Source: Corinectria fuckeliana
Lineage: Eukaryota > Ascomycota > Sordariomycetes > Hypocreales > Nectriaceae
Direction of reading: 5' to 3'
Length of the DNA: 64,000 nt
NCBI GenBank assembly: GCA_019137255.1
Contig: WPDH01000128.1
Location: 124,001-188,000 of the forward strand
The notes beneath the pieces were generated by a model, which saw only the letters and a list, made by a program, of their open reading frames with translations, did not search any database and had not been told where the DNA came from. The translations under genes and the position numbers were made by a program. This document shows, piece after piece, positions 1-9,717 of the stretch (the first letter of the stretch is position 1; each line of letters begins with the position of its first letter).

Positions 1-3000
1 GCAGAATGGTCCACCGTCTGCGCCCTCAAAGCTGCCTACCTCAAGGCTAACTGCCTCGCACGCCGTAGTGAGCTGAAGCAGGCCCTCGCCACGTTTCGAG
101 CTGGCTTGCCGTCTCTCGGACGAATATGGGCAGACCAGGCTATTGGGAGACAGCTGCGTTATTGGGCCGAGTTGTTCCTGACCGAGTTTTGCATGCTTTC
201 GAGCCAAGGACTACAAGAGAATGAGACATCGCTGGCTGAGCCCGAATCTATGTCCTGCTACCGCTCCTGGGTAAGATTCTGGGATGTCATGGCCGCGCCC
301 GTCACTGGTGGCTTCGGGTTCAAGGGCTCTGTCCCTCGGCGGAGGATATGGAATGAGTACTACGTGGCCCTCTCGCAGATCCTCGAGTTCGACCTATCGT
401 TTCCTACCGGATTCGTGAGCAACCCTAACGGCGATCTTTCCACCCGAAGTCAATTGAGAGTAGAGCTCAAGCACGTCGAGGCTGCCTATCAAGCCCTTCT
501 CCTTAGCGAGACCAGCTTTCCTAGGGCTGACGAAGAACGACAAGAGGTCGAAGACTTTGTTCACCAGGTGGCAAAAAATTGGTCCATTCTTTGTGGACGA
601 GGGTGGAAGGAGCAAGACCTCGGCTCCGGCGGTCGAAGCAGTCTGAGCCGCGGAATCCTCGACACCCTCTATAGCGCGGCCACCAAGACCTACCACTCAA
701 CTGCGGTTCTCCGACATCTCTTCATCGTTCACCTGTCGGTGGCTGAGTTTGACCTCGCTTTCAAATCGTTCGACTCCTACCTAGACATCGTCAAGAAGGG
801 CAAGGCTCGCGTTGACAAGTCAGGCCAGCTAGAGCCGAGTCTCGACGACGATGGGACGGTCCTTGAGACGATAGCGCAATGCATCACTGCTCTTTGTAGA
901 TACGGACAGCGAACTGCCGCAGAAAAGGCTCGCGGGCTCGCGGCAGAATTGGAAGACTGGCTAGCTAGGCTCCCACAGTCCAGCCCCCAAGACAGTGCTA
1001 CGCCCATGATAGCGGAGGGATCAAGCGTGGTACACTCACCCGTGCCCCCTCATGTTGTTGCTCAGGCGTGGCAAGCGATTGGGCTGTCGCATGCCCACTG
1101 GTCAAGAATGACATATGAGGCTGCCTCGCGGACGGAGATTCAGACCAAGGCCATCCGATGTCTCCGAAGATCTTTAGCCCCGGAGTTCGGTCGCGCCAAG
1201 GATGTTCGGGGTTTCTTTGCACTCGGTTTGCTGTTGGCTGAACGAAGAGAACTCACAGCTGCGATTGAGATTGTAAAGTCCGCCTTGACAGTGGTGAGGG
1301 ACCAGGGCGAGCACTATAACCTGTATCACGGCCCATACTGGCAAGAACGTTCTCTCATCCCCGTGTGGCATCTTCTTGCACTCCTCTTGAGTGCGAGACA
1401 GGACTATGCCATGGCGGCGAGGGCCTGCGAAGGCGCATTGGAACAGTTCAAGAGCCTCTCTGTCCTATTTGGAAAGACAGACCAGTCTTTCAGGAGCGAG
1501 CACCTGAAGGAGGCCGAAGTTAAGACTACGGCGGCCGACACACGAGGTTTGGTGGATGACATGGACGACGCAGAGAAGGAGAGTATTCTTGAGGTCAAGA
1601 TGACGCAGCTTGCCCTGGTCGAGCTCCTCGAGGGGCCCGACGTGGCGGTCAATGCCAGCTTCGAGCTGTTGACTTTGTTCTCGAGGCTTTTTGGCAACGT
1701 TACTGCACAACCGTCATTGCACCCGCCAAAGGCAACGGAGCCTCCTAAGACGTCTGGCACCCTCAGAAGCATCAAGGGAAGTATCTTTGGGCACCACGAT
1801 AGATCAAGGCCGCCGACGAGACAGGTCTACACCTCCATGTCCGGCGATAGGTCGACAATTATGCCGTCCCGACCAGCAACCGCAATGACGGCCAGAAGTT
1901 CGGCGCCGACGATCCAAGTCACTGCGGAAAACGGATCCATGTCTGAGCTCTCACGGCCGAGGACATCCGCCTCGTCTGTCCACCGAAATAGGGCCGGAAG
2001 AAGCAACAGCCTCAAGAAGCGCGACAGGAGCAAAAGCCGGTCGCGAGCGCCCAGCACTGGGTCTGTCGCGAACGCCCCAACGGTCCTCGACGGAGAGGTG
2101 TTCTTCCCCGTTGGCGGCGACGAGCCCGAGCAGACGGACTTCTTCACCTTTTCTAGCAAGCGACAGTCCTCGAGGGCCTCCTCCTTCTCCCGTTCGCGGC
2201 CACTGTCGCACCTTTCCCATCTCTTCAACCCTTCCAAGTCGACAGGTCTGTCTGAAATGTCTGCCAGGGACAACACCAACACTTCCATCACCCTCCTGCC
2301 CCTGATCCAGTTTCCCAAGGACAAGGAGAGGGCCCTGAGAATTACCAGCCTCTTCAGGGTCTGGCTCATGATTGCTGGCTTCTACCGCCGAGCGGGCATG
2401 AACGAGGATTGCAAGGGGGCCATCACCGAGGCTCAGCGACTCGTTCAGAGCCTCGAGTCCGACTCGGCTAGAGATCCGTCTGGTTCGGGAAGCCTGAGAG
2501 CTCTGGGCTGGGCTGAACGGAAGACGGTGGAGGACCTGTGGGGTGACTTGTGGTCAGAGGTAAGAGTTCTGCGTAAACGCTTGGTACGAGCGATAACTGA
2601 CGTGCAATCTTAGTTGGGAGAGCTGGCCCTCGCCAAGCAGGCGCCATACGCGGCCCGATCAGACTTTGAAAACGCCCTGACGCATGCCCCTAACCATCCC
2701 GCTGCCATTATCGGCCTCTCGAACATCCTGCTGGACATCTACAGCGAGAAGATGCTGCCTCCACCGGCCATTCCGCCCCTGGAGGATATCATCCCTCCCT
2801 CAACCAAGAGCATCCGCTCAGGATCCAGCCCGCACGGCATCTCGGCCCTCCCCTCTACCCCCTTGGGCCTAGGCTCTTCAGCAACTGAGCCCACCTCGTC
2901 GGCCAACAACCGTACCGGCGCGGCGCTGCACGACGACAGCCTCCCTGAAGCCTACAAAGCCACCCGCCTACCTCTCGTCGACCGTCTTGCCGCCCGCGAC

Positions 3001-3204
3001 CGCGCCTATGCTCTTCTCTCCACGCTCACCAAGCTCGGCTCCAGCTGGAACAACTCCGAGGCCTGGTTCGCCCTCGCCCGCGCCCACGAGGAGAGCGGCC
3101 AGCCGGAAAAGGCCAAGGAGGTGCTCTGGTGGTGCGTCGAGCTCGAGGAGGGCACCGGCATACGCGACTGGTGCTGCCTCAGCGCCGGCGGCTACATGAT
3201 ATGA
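1..3204 (+). CDS. Ypp1-like TPR cargo-transport protein, 5' partial
   Basis: The 5' end lies outside the window; base 1 is already in frame. Coding is 1-2559 joined to 2614-3204. The intron 2560-2613 (54 nt, donor GTAAGA, branch-like ACTGAC, acceptor TAG) is phase 0, leaving 1049 visible residues. The sequence has the helical repeat character of TPR proteins: segments near residues 370-480 and the C-terminal part (LGELALAKQAPYAARSDFENA, then ALTHAPNHPAAIIGLSNIL) read as TPR units. Between about residues 570 and 740 lies a low-complexity Ser/Arg-rich linker (KKRDRSKSRSRAPS), probably disordered. The arrangement matches fungal Ypp1, which in yeast helps bring the phosphatidylinositol 4-kinase Stt4 to the plasma membrane and functions in endocytic cargo traffic. 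The family name rests on recognition of the C-terminal TPR block and overall architecture, not on a search. Confidence is high that this is a real gene and moderate on the exact orthologue. Confidence 0.82.
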
Positions 3205-3807
3205 ATGGGCAATGGGGGCTGTCATTTATATATGAGGTTTGGCGGCGCGCCTCCTTGGTTAATTGCGAAGGGCGAGGAACATAGAAGAGCGGATAAGTTT
3301 TGACAATGAGGTGCTTGGCATGTTGTAATAAGCTCGGCCTTGCTTGTTTTATTTATTATTCTTCCATAGGTGATATAGCTACGGTGTTGCGTTGGGGATG
3401 TTTCGATGCATTGGTTGAGCCGACATGCGTCGTCTTAGATAGCCTAGAAGTAAGTATATTACATGGCGGTTAATTCGATATAGTGTGTAGGGATTGTGAC
3501 CTGAGTGTTCCTAGAATGGCTTTGGTTACGATGCCTAAGCATCGGTTTGTTTAATTCAGGGTGAAGAGAAGCTACAGAGAGACCTGGCTTTGGTCGTTGA
3601 TGTGGCTTGTCACAGTATAACTTGTACGTTTAGAAGATGAGATGAGATGAAAGAACGTTGTTGATAACATGACTCTGTCGAATCTGAATATCCCCAACTT
3701 AAAATGGTCCTATGCCCTAATACCCAATGCCCGATTCCCAATGCCCTAATATCTAATGTCTCAACCCTCAAGGCCCAATGCCAACAATCCATCCGTGCCT
3801 TTTACCC
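3205..3807. other. Convergent intergenic spacer
   Basis: This spacer lies between the YPP1-like gene (+) and the orphan gene (-), which converge on it, so it should hold both 3' ends. It is AT-richer than the flanking exons. Around 3705-3785 it carries loosely repeated CCCAATGCCC/CTAATA words. No coding potential beyond random ORFs was seen. Confidence 0.5.
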
Positions 3808-4761
3808 TCAAAGCAGGCTCAACCAGCTTAGGTCGTCTAGAGACGAGGACGGGGCGGCGTTGTTCGAGTCGGGAGCCATCCACGTCTGACCCATGAAGCT
3901 CTGCGGCTGAGGCTGTTCCAGAGGGTTCGTGAGCCCTCCAAGGTTGAAGTCGAGGTTCCAGTCCATATCGTTGAAGAGGCTCATATCGATGGGAGCCATG
4001 TTGCCGATGGAAGCCATGTTACCGATGGAAGCCATGTTGCCGATGAGAGTCGTGTCGACAACAGGAGGCATGAGAGGGCCGAAACCTAGACCCATTGTAA
4101 GAGGCATGGCTGTCTGATCAGCCACGCCAAGGAAAGGGGCCGTGCTGGCAAAGGGGTTCATGTCAACAAGGGGTGCCGTGTTGGCAAATGGGTTCGTGCC
4201 AACAAGAGGTGCCATGTTGGTGGCAGCGGGAGCCATGCCTGTGAAAGGGGCCATGTTGTTGGCAACGGGAGTCATGCCTGTGAAAGGGGCCATGGCAGTA
4301 GGAGCAGAAACAGGAACAGCCATGAATCCTGAAGGGCTCATGGGTGCCGATCCAGTCCTGTAGGCATGATGATGGTGGTGGTGGTGGTGATGGTGAGGAG
4401 CACGGCCATGTTGAGCCATGCCGTGCGTGCAACGCGCCCTGGTTGTGCCCACGACCGGGAGGGCCGTTGCAGCCGCAGGCCCAGGCCCCGTCACGGCCGC
4501 CGCAGGAGCAGCCTCGTTGTTCGTGCCTGTTGGTGGAGGCACAGCTGCAGGGGAGGCAGCCTTCTTGGCGAGCTTCTTCGCCTTTTCGCTGACGGCGCGA
4601 GCAGCCCGCTTCTCCCTGTTGCGGGCCCGGACATCCGCGTCTATCTGCTTGACGTCCCCCTGGAGGACGCGATTTCTGGCCATGATGTAGTAGGCCAAGG
4701 TGTTACCGGTCATCACCTTGCTGTTCATGATGGTGCCGCTGGTCATCATGTTGCTGTCCAT
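3808..4761 (-). CDS. Orphan low-complexity protein with His tract and Met-rich repeats
   Basis: The product is 317 aa if translation starts at the ATG at 4761 (MDSNMMTSG). The open frame extends upstream to 5082, but the DNA just upstream of 4761 is pyrimidine-rich on the coding strand, as in a fungal 5' leader, so 4761 is preferred; ATG 4971 is an alternative. From N to C terminus: a Lys/Arg/Ala-rich charged helix (RARNREKRAARAVSEKAKK, about residues 45-65), an Ala/Pro linker, a run of ten His, Met-rich degenerate repeats (MAPFTGM, APLVGTNPFA), an 18-bp DNA tandem repeat encoding GNMASI units, and an acidic-aromatic tail (FNDMDWNLDFNLGGL, then SLDDLSWLSLL). The tail resembles a transcriptional activation region. 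No DNA-binding domain was recognised and no family name can be given. It could be a disordered coactivator or a lineage-specific orphan. No intron is needed. Confidence 0.6.
   Translation of the reverse strand: MDSNMMTSGTIMNSKVMTGNTLAYYIMARNRVLQGDVKQIDADVRARNREKRAARAVSEKAKKLAKKAASPAAVPPPTGTNNEAAPAAAVTGPGPAAATALPVVGTTRARCTHGMAQHGRAPHHHHHHHHHHAYRTGSAPMSPSGFMAVPVSAPTAMAPFTGMTPVANNMAPFTGMAPAATNMAPLVGTNPFANTAPLVDMNPFASTAPFLGVADQTAMPLTMGLGFGPLMPPVVDTTLIGNMASIGNMASIGNMAPIDMSLFNDMDWNLDFNLGGLTNPLEQPQPQSFMGQTWMAPDSNNAAPSSSLDDLSWLSLL
3995..4048. repeat. 18-bp tandem repeat, 3 copies, within the orphan gene
   Basis: Three adjacent copies of GCCATGTTGCCGATGGAA are visible: the second has one substitution and the third diverges at its end. 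The unit is a multiple of three, so copy-number change would keep the frame. On the coding strand it encodes repeated GNMASI-type hexapeptides. Confidence 0.85.
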
Positions 4762-6368
4762 GATGATGCCGCTGACGGCGATGGCGATAGGCGATGTTGG
4801 TGACGATGAACCACGAGATGAAGAATAAGATAGAGAGAGATAGGATGGAGAGAGATAGAATGAGGTTGTTGCAATAAGCAACTTCCAGTGAACTTCTCTT
4901 GGAAAAGAAGTCGTAGCTGGGTGCTTGCTGATGTGTCTGGATGGAAGTTTCTGAGCAACAGCACAGTTCATATCCTTCTCGTCCTCCTCTACCCCCACCC
5001 AGCCAGCATCTCTGCTTTCTCCGATATCTATCTTTCTCCGATGTCTACCTTTCTTCCAAAACTTCCACAGTGCCACTACCACATCCCCGGCGCACTGGAG
5101 GGAAGTCCCTTTCCAGGCTAAGATGCAGGCTTAGAGTACCCGACACAGTGGGTAACAGTACAGTGCAACCGGGCTCGGGATGAAGAGAAAAGTCAGCTGT
5201 GAACCAAGGACCAGACCAGACCAGACCAGACCATGGACCGTACTAAGCCAGCCAAACAGGACACCCCCCGAGTGTGTGCGAGAACTGGGCTCTCTTCTCG
5301 GTGACTCGGGCCGGCTGAAAGAGATGATGGGAGAACGGCACAGCGGTGGGAGAACCGAGAGCGTGCCTTTGGCGTTGGATGTGATAAGTTTAGCAGTTGG
5401 TAGTTGACAATCCGAAAAGAGGAACAGGTAGACACGCTCGTCACCTATGAGGAAGACTCTCGGCGCGTTCCTTCCCACAACTCCACGATCCTGAGCGTTC
5501 CACCGGCGGGTGTGTCTGGACACATAAAGTACCTGCCTACCTATACCTACTGTACTTGCACGGGCAGAACCTAAGGCCATGCCATCGATCGCTACATCGT
5601 TGCCCCGACGATGCTCTGGCGTTTGCGAGTACACCCCCTTGAGCTCGAAGAGAATGCAGCTTCCTCCTTATGCACTCTGACTTTCCATCGGCATCTGGCA
5701 AGTTGGCCATAGAGGTAATATCGTGAAATCAGCTCCAAAAAGTCGTAATATTTCTGGCAAGTTCTCACCCTGCACAGTTCTCTAAGCAACAGGTTTCATT
5801 CCCAGCCCAAATAAATCTCTGCAGCCAGTCGATCCAGTCAGCTTCTGCAATACTGCCTACCCATGTGGAAATCCAAGGCCGTAGTATCATTTCCAAGAGT
5901 CTGTCGTCGCCACTTGAACTGAGTTTCTTCTCCACGTGGTAGCCCGGCTACTCAGTTTGTCGGGGCCAGCAGGGTCCAGGTCGTTGAGTTTGCCTTCGGA
6001 ATGGCAGATATGCAGCGGTTCTGAGAATCTCCCAGTCATCCCGCAAGCCCTCAGTTGAGTTTACGGACTCCTAGTTCCCATGGTGGAAAGAAAGTGTGTT
6101 ATTTCATCTAATCCTCACACCCAGGGACACGCCCTCCTACATAATCCTCAACCGCCGGACGAGCAGGCCGCCAATGGCCGGGGGAATATTGACAAAAAAA
6201 ATGACAAACAAGATTTGGTTCTTTTAGCTCTAATGGTTATGTCCTCCAACTCCCTGATATGCGCCGTGAGGCTTTCCCTGCACCTCTCGCCATGCCCTGG
6301 GCGTTTCTCCAACGCCCCCGATCTGGTCGGCTCTGCTTCTGCCACGCCTTGACGTTCACTCCGTTTCC
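4762..6368. other. Intergenic spacer with (GACCA)5
   Basis: This is 1.6 kb between the start of the orphan gene (-) and the 3' end of los1 (-). It includes the CT-rich leader of the orphan gene (about 4800-4870) and a five-copy GACCA tandem repeat at 5209-5233. Several ORFs of 65-167 codons occur on both strands, but none shows family resemblance or convincing splice structure. Nothing else is supportable. Confidence 0.5.
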
Positions 6369-9300
6369 TTACTGTCGGCTCTTGATTAGACCCTGGAGGT
6401 ACGATGAAAAGGATTTCTTGTCGATCGACGTCGTGAGGGAGCGCAAAAAGTTATCGGCGTCAATGCCCATGCTGGAAAGCAAGCCATTGTGGAGCTGCTG
6501 GATGAAGACATCTCCCGTCTTGGTGTAGATGATCTGTTCTAGCCCTGCGATTTCTGTCAGGATCTGCTTCGTCTGGGCATCCTGAGATGGTCGGAAGCTG
6601 GGGTTCTTCAGGACCTCCCAGCACGCCGAGTGGAACCGATCGATCATGAACTGGTCGAACCCGGGGATTGCAGGGTTCGGGGCCCCCGTGGGCGCGGTGG
6701 GGTTATGGGCAATGGTCGCAATATCCGGACCACCCCAGACGGCCGATATACGTGCCATGAGGTTGAATGCCAGCCTGCTTGGACCGATGTTACCCTCGAG
6801 CGTGGTTGCTAGCTCGATGATGGACGCTACCATGGGTTCAAAAAACCCTTGGTTAGACTCGCTGATAAGGACACCCTCGAGGCCATTGTTGAGGATGATC
6901 TGAAGGAACGAAAGGTACTCCCTTCTCAGTTCCGCCAGTTGAATCTCATCGTCGGTTCCGGCGATGGGTTCTGCGAGACCGCCAAAGATACGCTGAAGGA
7001 GCGGCGTGAGCAACATGTTGAGGACGTCATAGATCTCCGCCTTGAAGCCAAACACAACCTGGTCCAACATCCTCAGAAACATGGCCATCTCATCCTTGGA
7101 TGAGCTCTGTGACAGCAAACCCTCGATCCACTGCGGAAGCTGAGGCAACACGGCAGATCCGAGCACTCCGAGAAGCTTGGAGAAGGCGGATCGACAGGCG
7201 GTGCGGATCTCGGCTGACGAGTTAAGCTGATTCAAGGCAATCAGGATGGCCTCGGCAGCCCGAGAAAACTCATCCGACACCGCCTTGTCCGGGGGACCAT
7301 GTGCATTGGTAGCCACAGAGCCAGGGGTCCAGTCGGAGAAGCCGTGTGCTAGAGTTCCCAACGCCAGGACGATGTGGTGGATCTGAAGCGTGGCTTGGGC
7401 ATCACCGGCCTTGGCTCGAGGGAGGTGAGCTTCCATGTCCGTGAAGAGTGGGTCCATTACGGAGCGAGCATAAAGCGCTTGGTTCTCGGGCGAAGTACTC
7501 TGCGTGGACGATATGCATCCAATGGCCTCGAAGAGGTACAGCTGGCTGGTGAAGAGGGCGTCCGCAGAATGATCCGACTCGTCCGAGGACATGTCGTCGT
7601 CAGCATCCTCTCCTGGGACCTCGGCCTTGATGGGCAGAAGGTCCCCAATCGACTGGATGACAGTTTCAGCCACATTCCCAACCTGGGCCCGGAGCTGCTT
7701 GATAAATCGGTGGAAGAGGTACCACGACCGGGTCTTGATGCGAACATGCTCGTGGTGAACCAGTCGGACAAAGTTTTCCAGAACCTGGGGGATGTACTGT
7801 TGGTTGCTCTCAAAGATGACGCAGTAACGCACGCAGATTTCCATGTACTGGAGGAGAATCGCGGGATGCGAGAACGTAGCAATGCCTGTCGAAGAGGTTA
7901 GACTTTTGTTCCTTTTCTCGACAGAGTCACGTTACGAACCTGACTCAACCATCTTTCGCATCATAACCACCAACCTCTCCGAGGCCTCGCTAGAGGGCTG
8001 ATTCTTGGCCCCCAAGCCCTGGTTGGGGAGAGCAAGTTCGCCAAACAGATACATCTCATAGAGGGCGAGATCCAGATCCCGCCAGTCCATGTGTGAGCCT
8101 TGCTGATCGAGGGTCTGGAAGGTAGTGGCAACTAGATTGCTAAGCATCTCCAAGTACAGGTTTTGGTCGATGGCGGCAATGGTCTTTTGGAGATTCTGCA
8201 GTTTCCGCCGTAGCTCCTGAAATTCAGCCTCGTCAGTCTGCTCGTCCTCATTCCCCCACATGGAAGTCTCGTCGTATCTCATTTTGCGAATGATGGCATC
8301 TAGAATTGGCGCAAGCATGTTGGCGTAGTCTTGGGGCAGCTGGCCAACTTTACGGAGGAAGGTGAGCAGGTCGGTGAGGGCGGGGATGACCGTGGAGCAG
8401 ATTTCATCGTACTCGTCGGAGAAGAATCGCAGGAGGAAGGGGAGGAAGCCATTCAGGTGCTGATTGGCCCTCGCCCGGGTTTCATCACTGATCTGGCTGT
8501 CTTCGAGTGCCCGAACAATGTCGGACAGGACCGTGTTCACTAGCTTGGCAACGGCCTCGGCGAGATCGGTGTCGTATCGAGAGGTTCCCTTGAACTCGCC
8601 CAAGGAAGGGCTAGCAACCAACTGTCCGACAATTTCCTGCAGATTAATGAAGGAAATCATCTCCATCTTGTCCCCTGACCGCATCTTCTTGCCACAAATC
8701 TCGGTCAGGGTATCGATGGCGGTGTCACGGACCTTGTCCTCACCACCTGAGCTGTTTACCCGCCCAACCACTGGCAGTAGGAGACCGAGCATATCCTGGC
8801 TGATGACCAGCGAGATGTCCATCCAGCTGACCCACTTCCCCAGGACCTTAAGGACCAGCTCCACAACGGTGTCATTGGTACTGTACCGAGTGAGGAGCTG
8901 CTTCCAAGACTCGGAGACCTTGTTCATGTCTTGGACACGGAGTTGGTCTTTAAGTTCGCTATTGCGCTTGGCATCGCTGCTCTGTCGCGACAGGAGCATG
9001 TCGGCAATTTCATCGTGGATAGAACCCAAGATTCGAAGGTAGAACACGACGCCAGAGACGTTTTCGGCGTTGCTAGAGATGCCGGCCAACTCCAGGAAGT
9101 CGTCAAGGAAGCTCTGCCACCCATCCTGGTAGAGGAACACAAAGAGATATGTCAATGTTTGTGTGAGCTTGTTCTGCAGATGTGGAGCGTCGGCTTCTTG
9201 CTGGGCGCCGGGGCCGTACGTTTGACAGCAGTATTGGAGGAGAGTATCTTTGAGAAAGCCAAGGCTGGCGGGGTCGAGGCCCTGGGTATGGACAGCGTAG

Positions 9301-9717
9301 TTGACGACCTCGAGGCAGACCAGGCGCACAACCTCAGATGCCCGCGGTGTCCGGGCAAAGAGGGTGGTGCAAGGTTGCCATCCCTGGGGATCGGTTCGTA
9401 GCTGGTTTAAGTATTCGAAGGCCTGTTCTTTGAGGGACTGGTCGGAGGTGGGGTTCGACAGAATCTCGACGGCATTCTCGACCTAGGCAATGGAAAGCAC
9501 AGAATCAGCATTAGATTACTTCCGAGTGAGTTTCCAGCATGCGATTGCCTCTCTGATTCATCGGGTTGCTGGGGTTGGGCTGATGCACCACCGTCGTAGC
9601 ACAGGAGCGACGTTGAAATGGCGGGGCTCGAGATGGACAGACGAGCGTCATGGACCCATGACAACAGACAACCGCCAACACAGAACAAAGAGCAGCGAGA
9701 CTCACCTGGACCTCCAT
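6369..9717 (-). CDS. los1: Exportin-T / Los1, tRNA nuclear export receptor
   Basis: A 1023-aa importin-beta-superfamily protein in three exons on the minus strand: 9717-9706, 9482-7940 and 7885-6369. Intron 1 (9705-9483, 223 nt) has donor GTGAGT and acceptor TAG; intron 2 (7939-7886, 54 nt) has donor GTTCGT and acceptor CAG. The first exon is only 12 nt (MEVQ) and joins VENAVEILSNPTSDQ, the usual fungal Los1 N-terminus. Recognised stretches are VVRLVCLEVVNYAVHTQGL (exportin N-terminal domain), a central HEAT-repeat region, and MEICVRYCVIFE and SWYLFHRFIKQLR in the C-terminal half. Los1 carries mature tRNA through nuclear pores with Ran-GTP. Length and order match fungal Los1 (about 1000-1030 aa). 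Only the 12-nt exon depends on inference; its splice sites and reading frame are all consistent. Confidence 0.93.
9706..9717 (-). other. los1: 12-nt coding micro-exon of los1
   Basis: The ATG at 9717 is followed by three codons (GAG GTC CAG) and then a GTGAGT donor. The next exon begins GTCGAGAATGCC in the same frame after a TAG acceptor. No suitable ATG begins exon 2 itself, so the micro-exon explains the conserved N-terminus. Confidence 0.8.
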
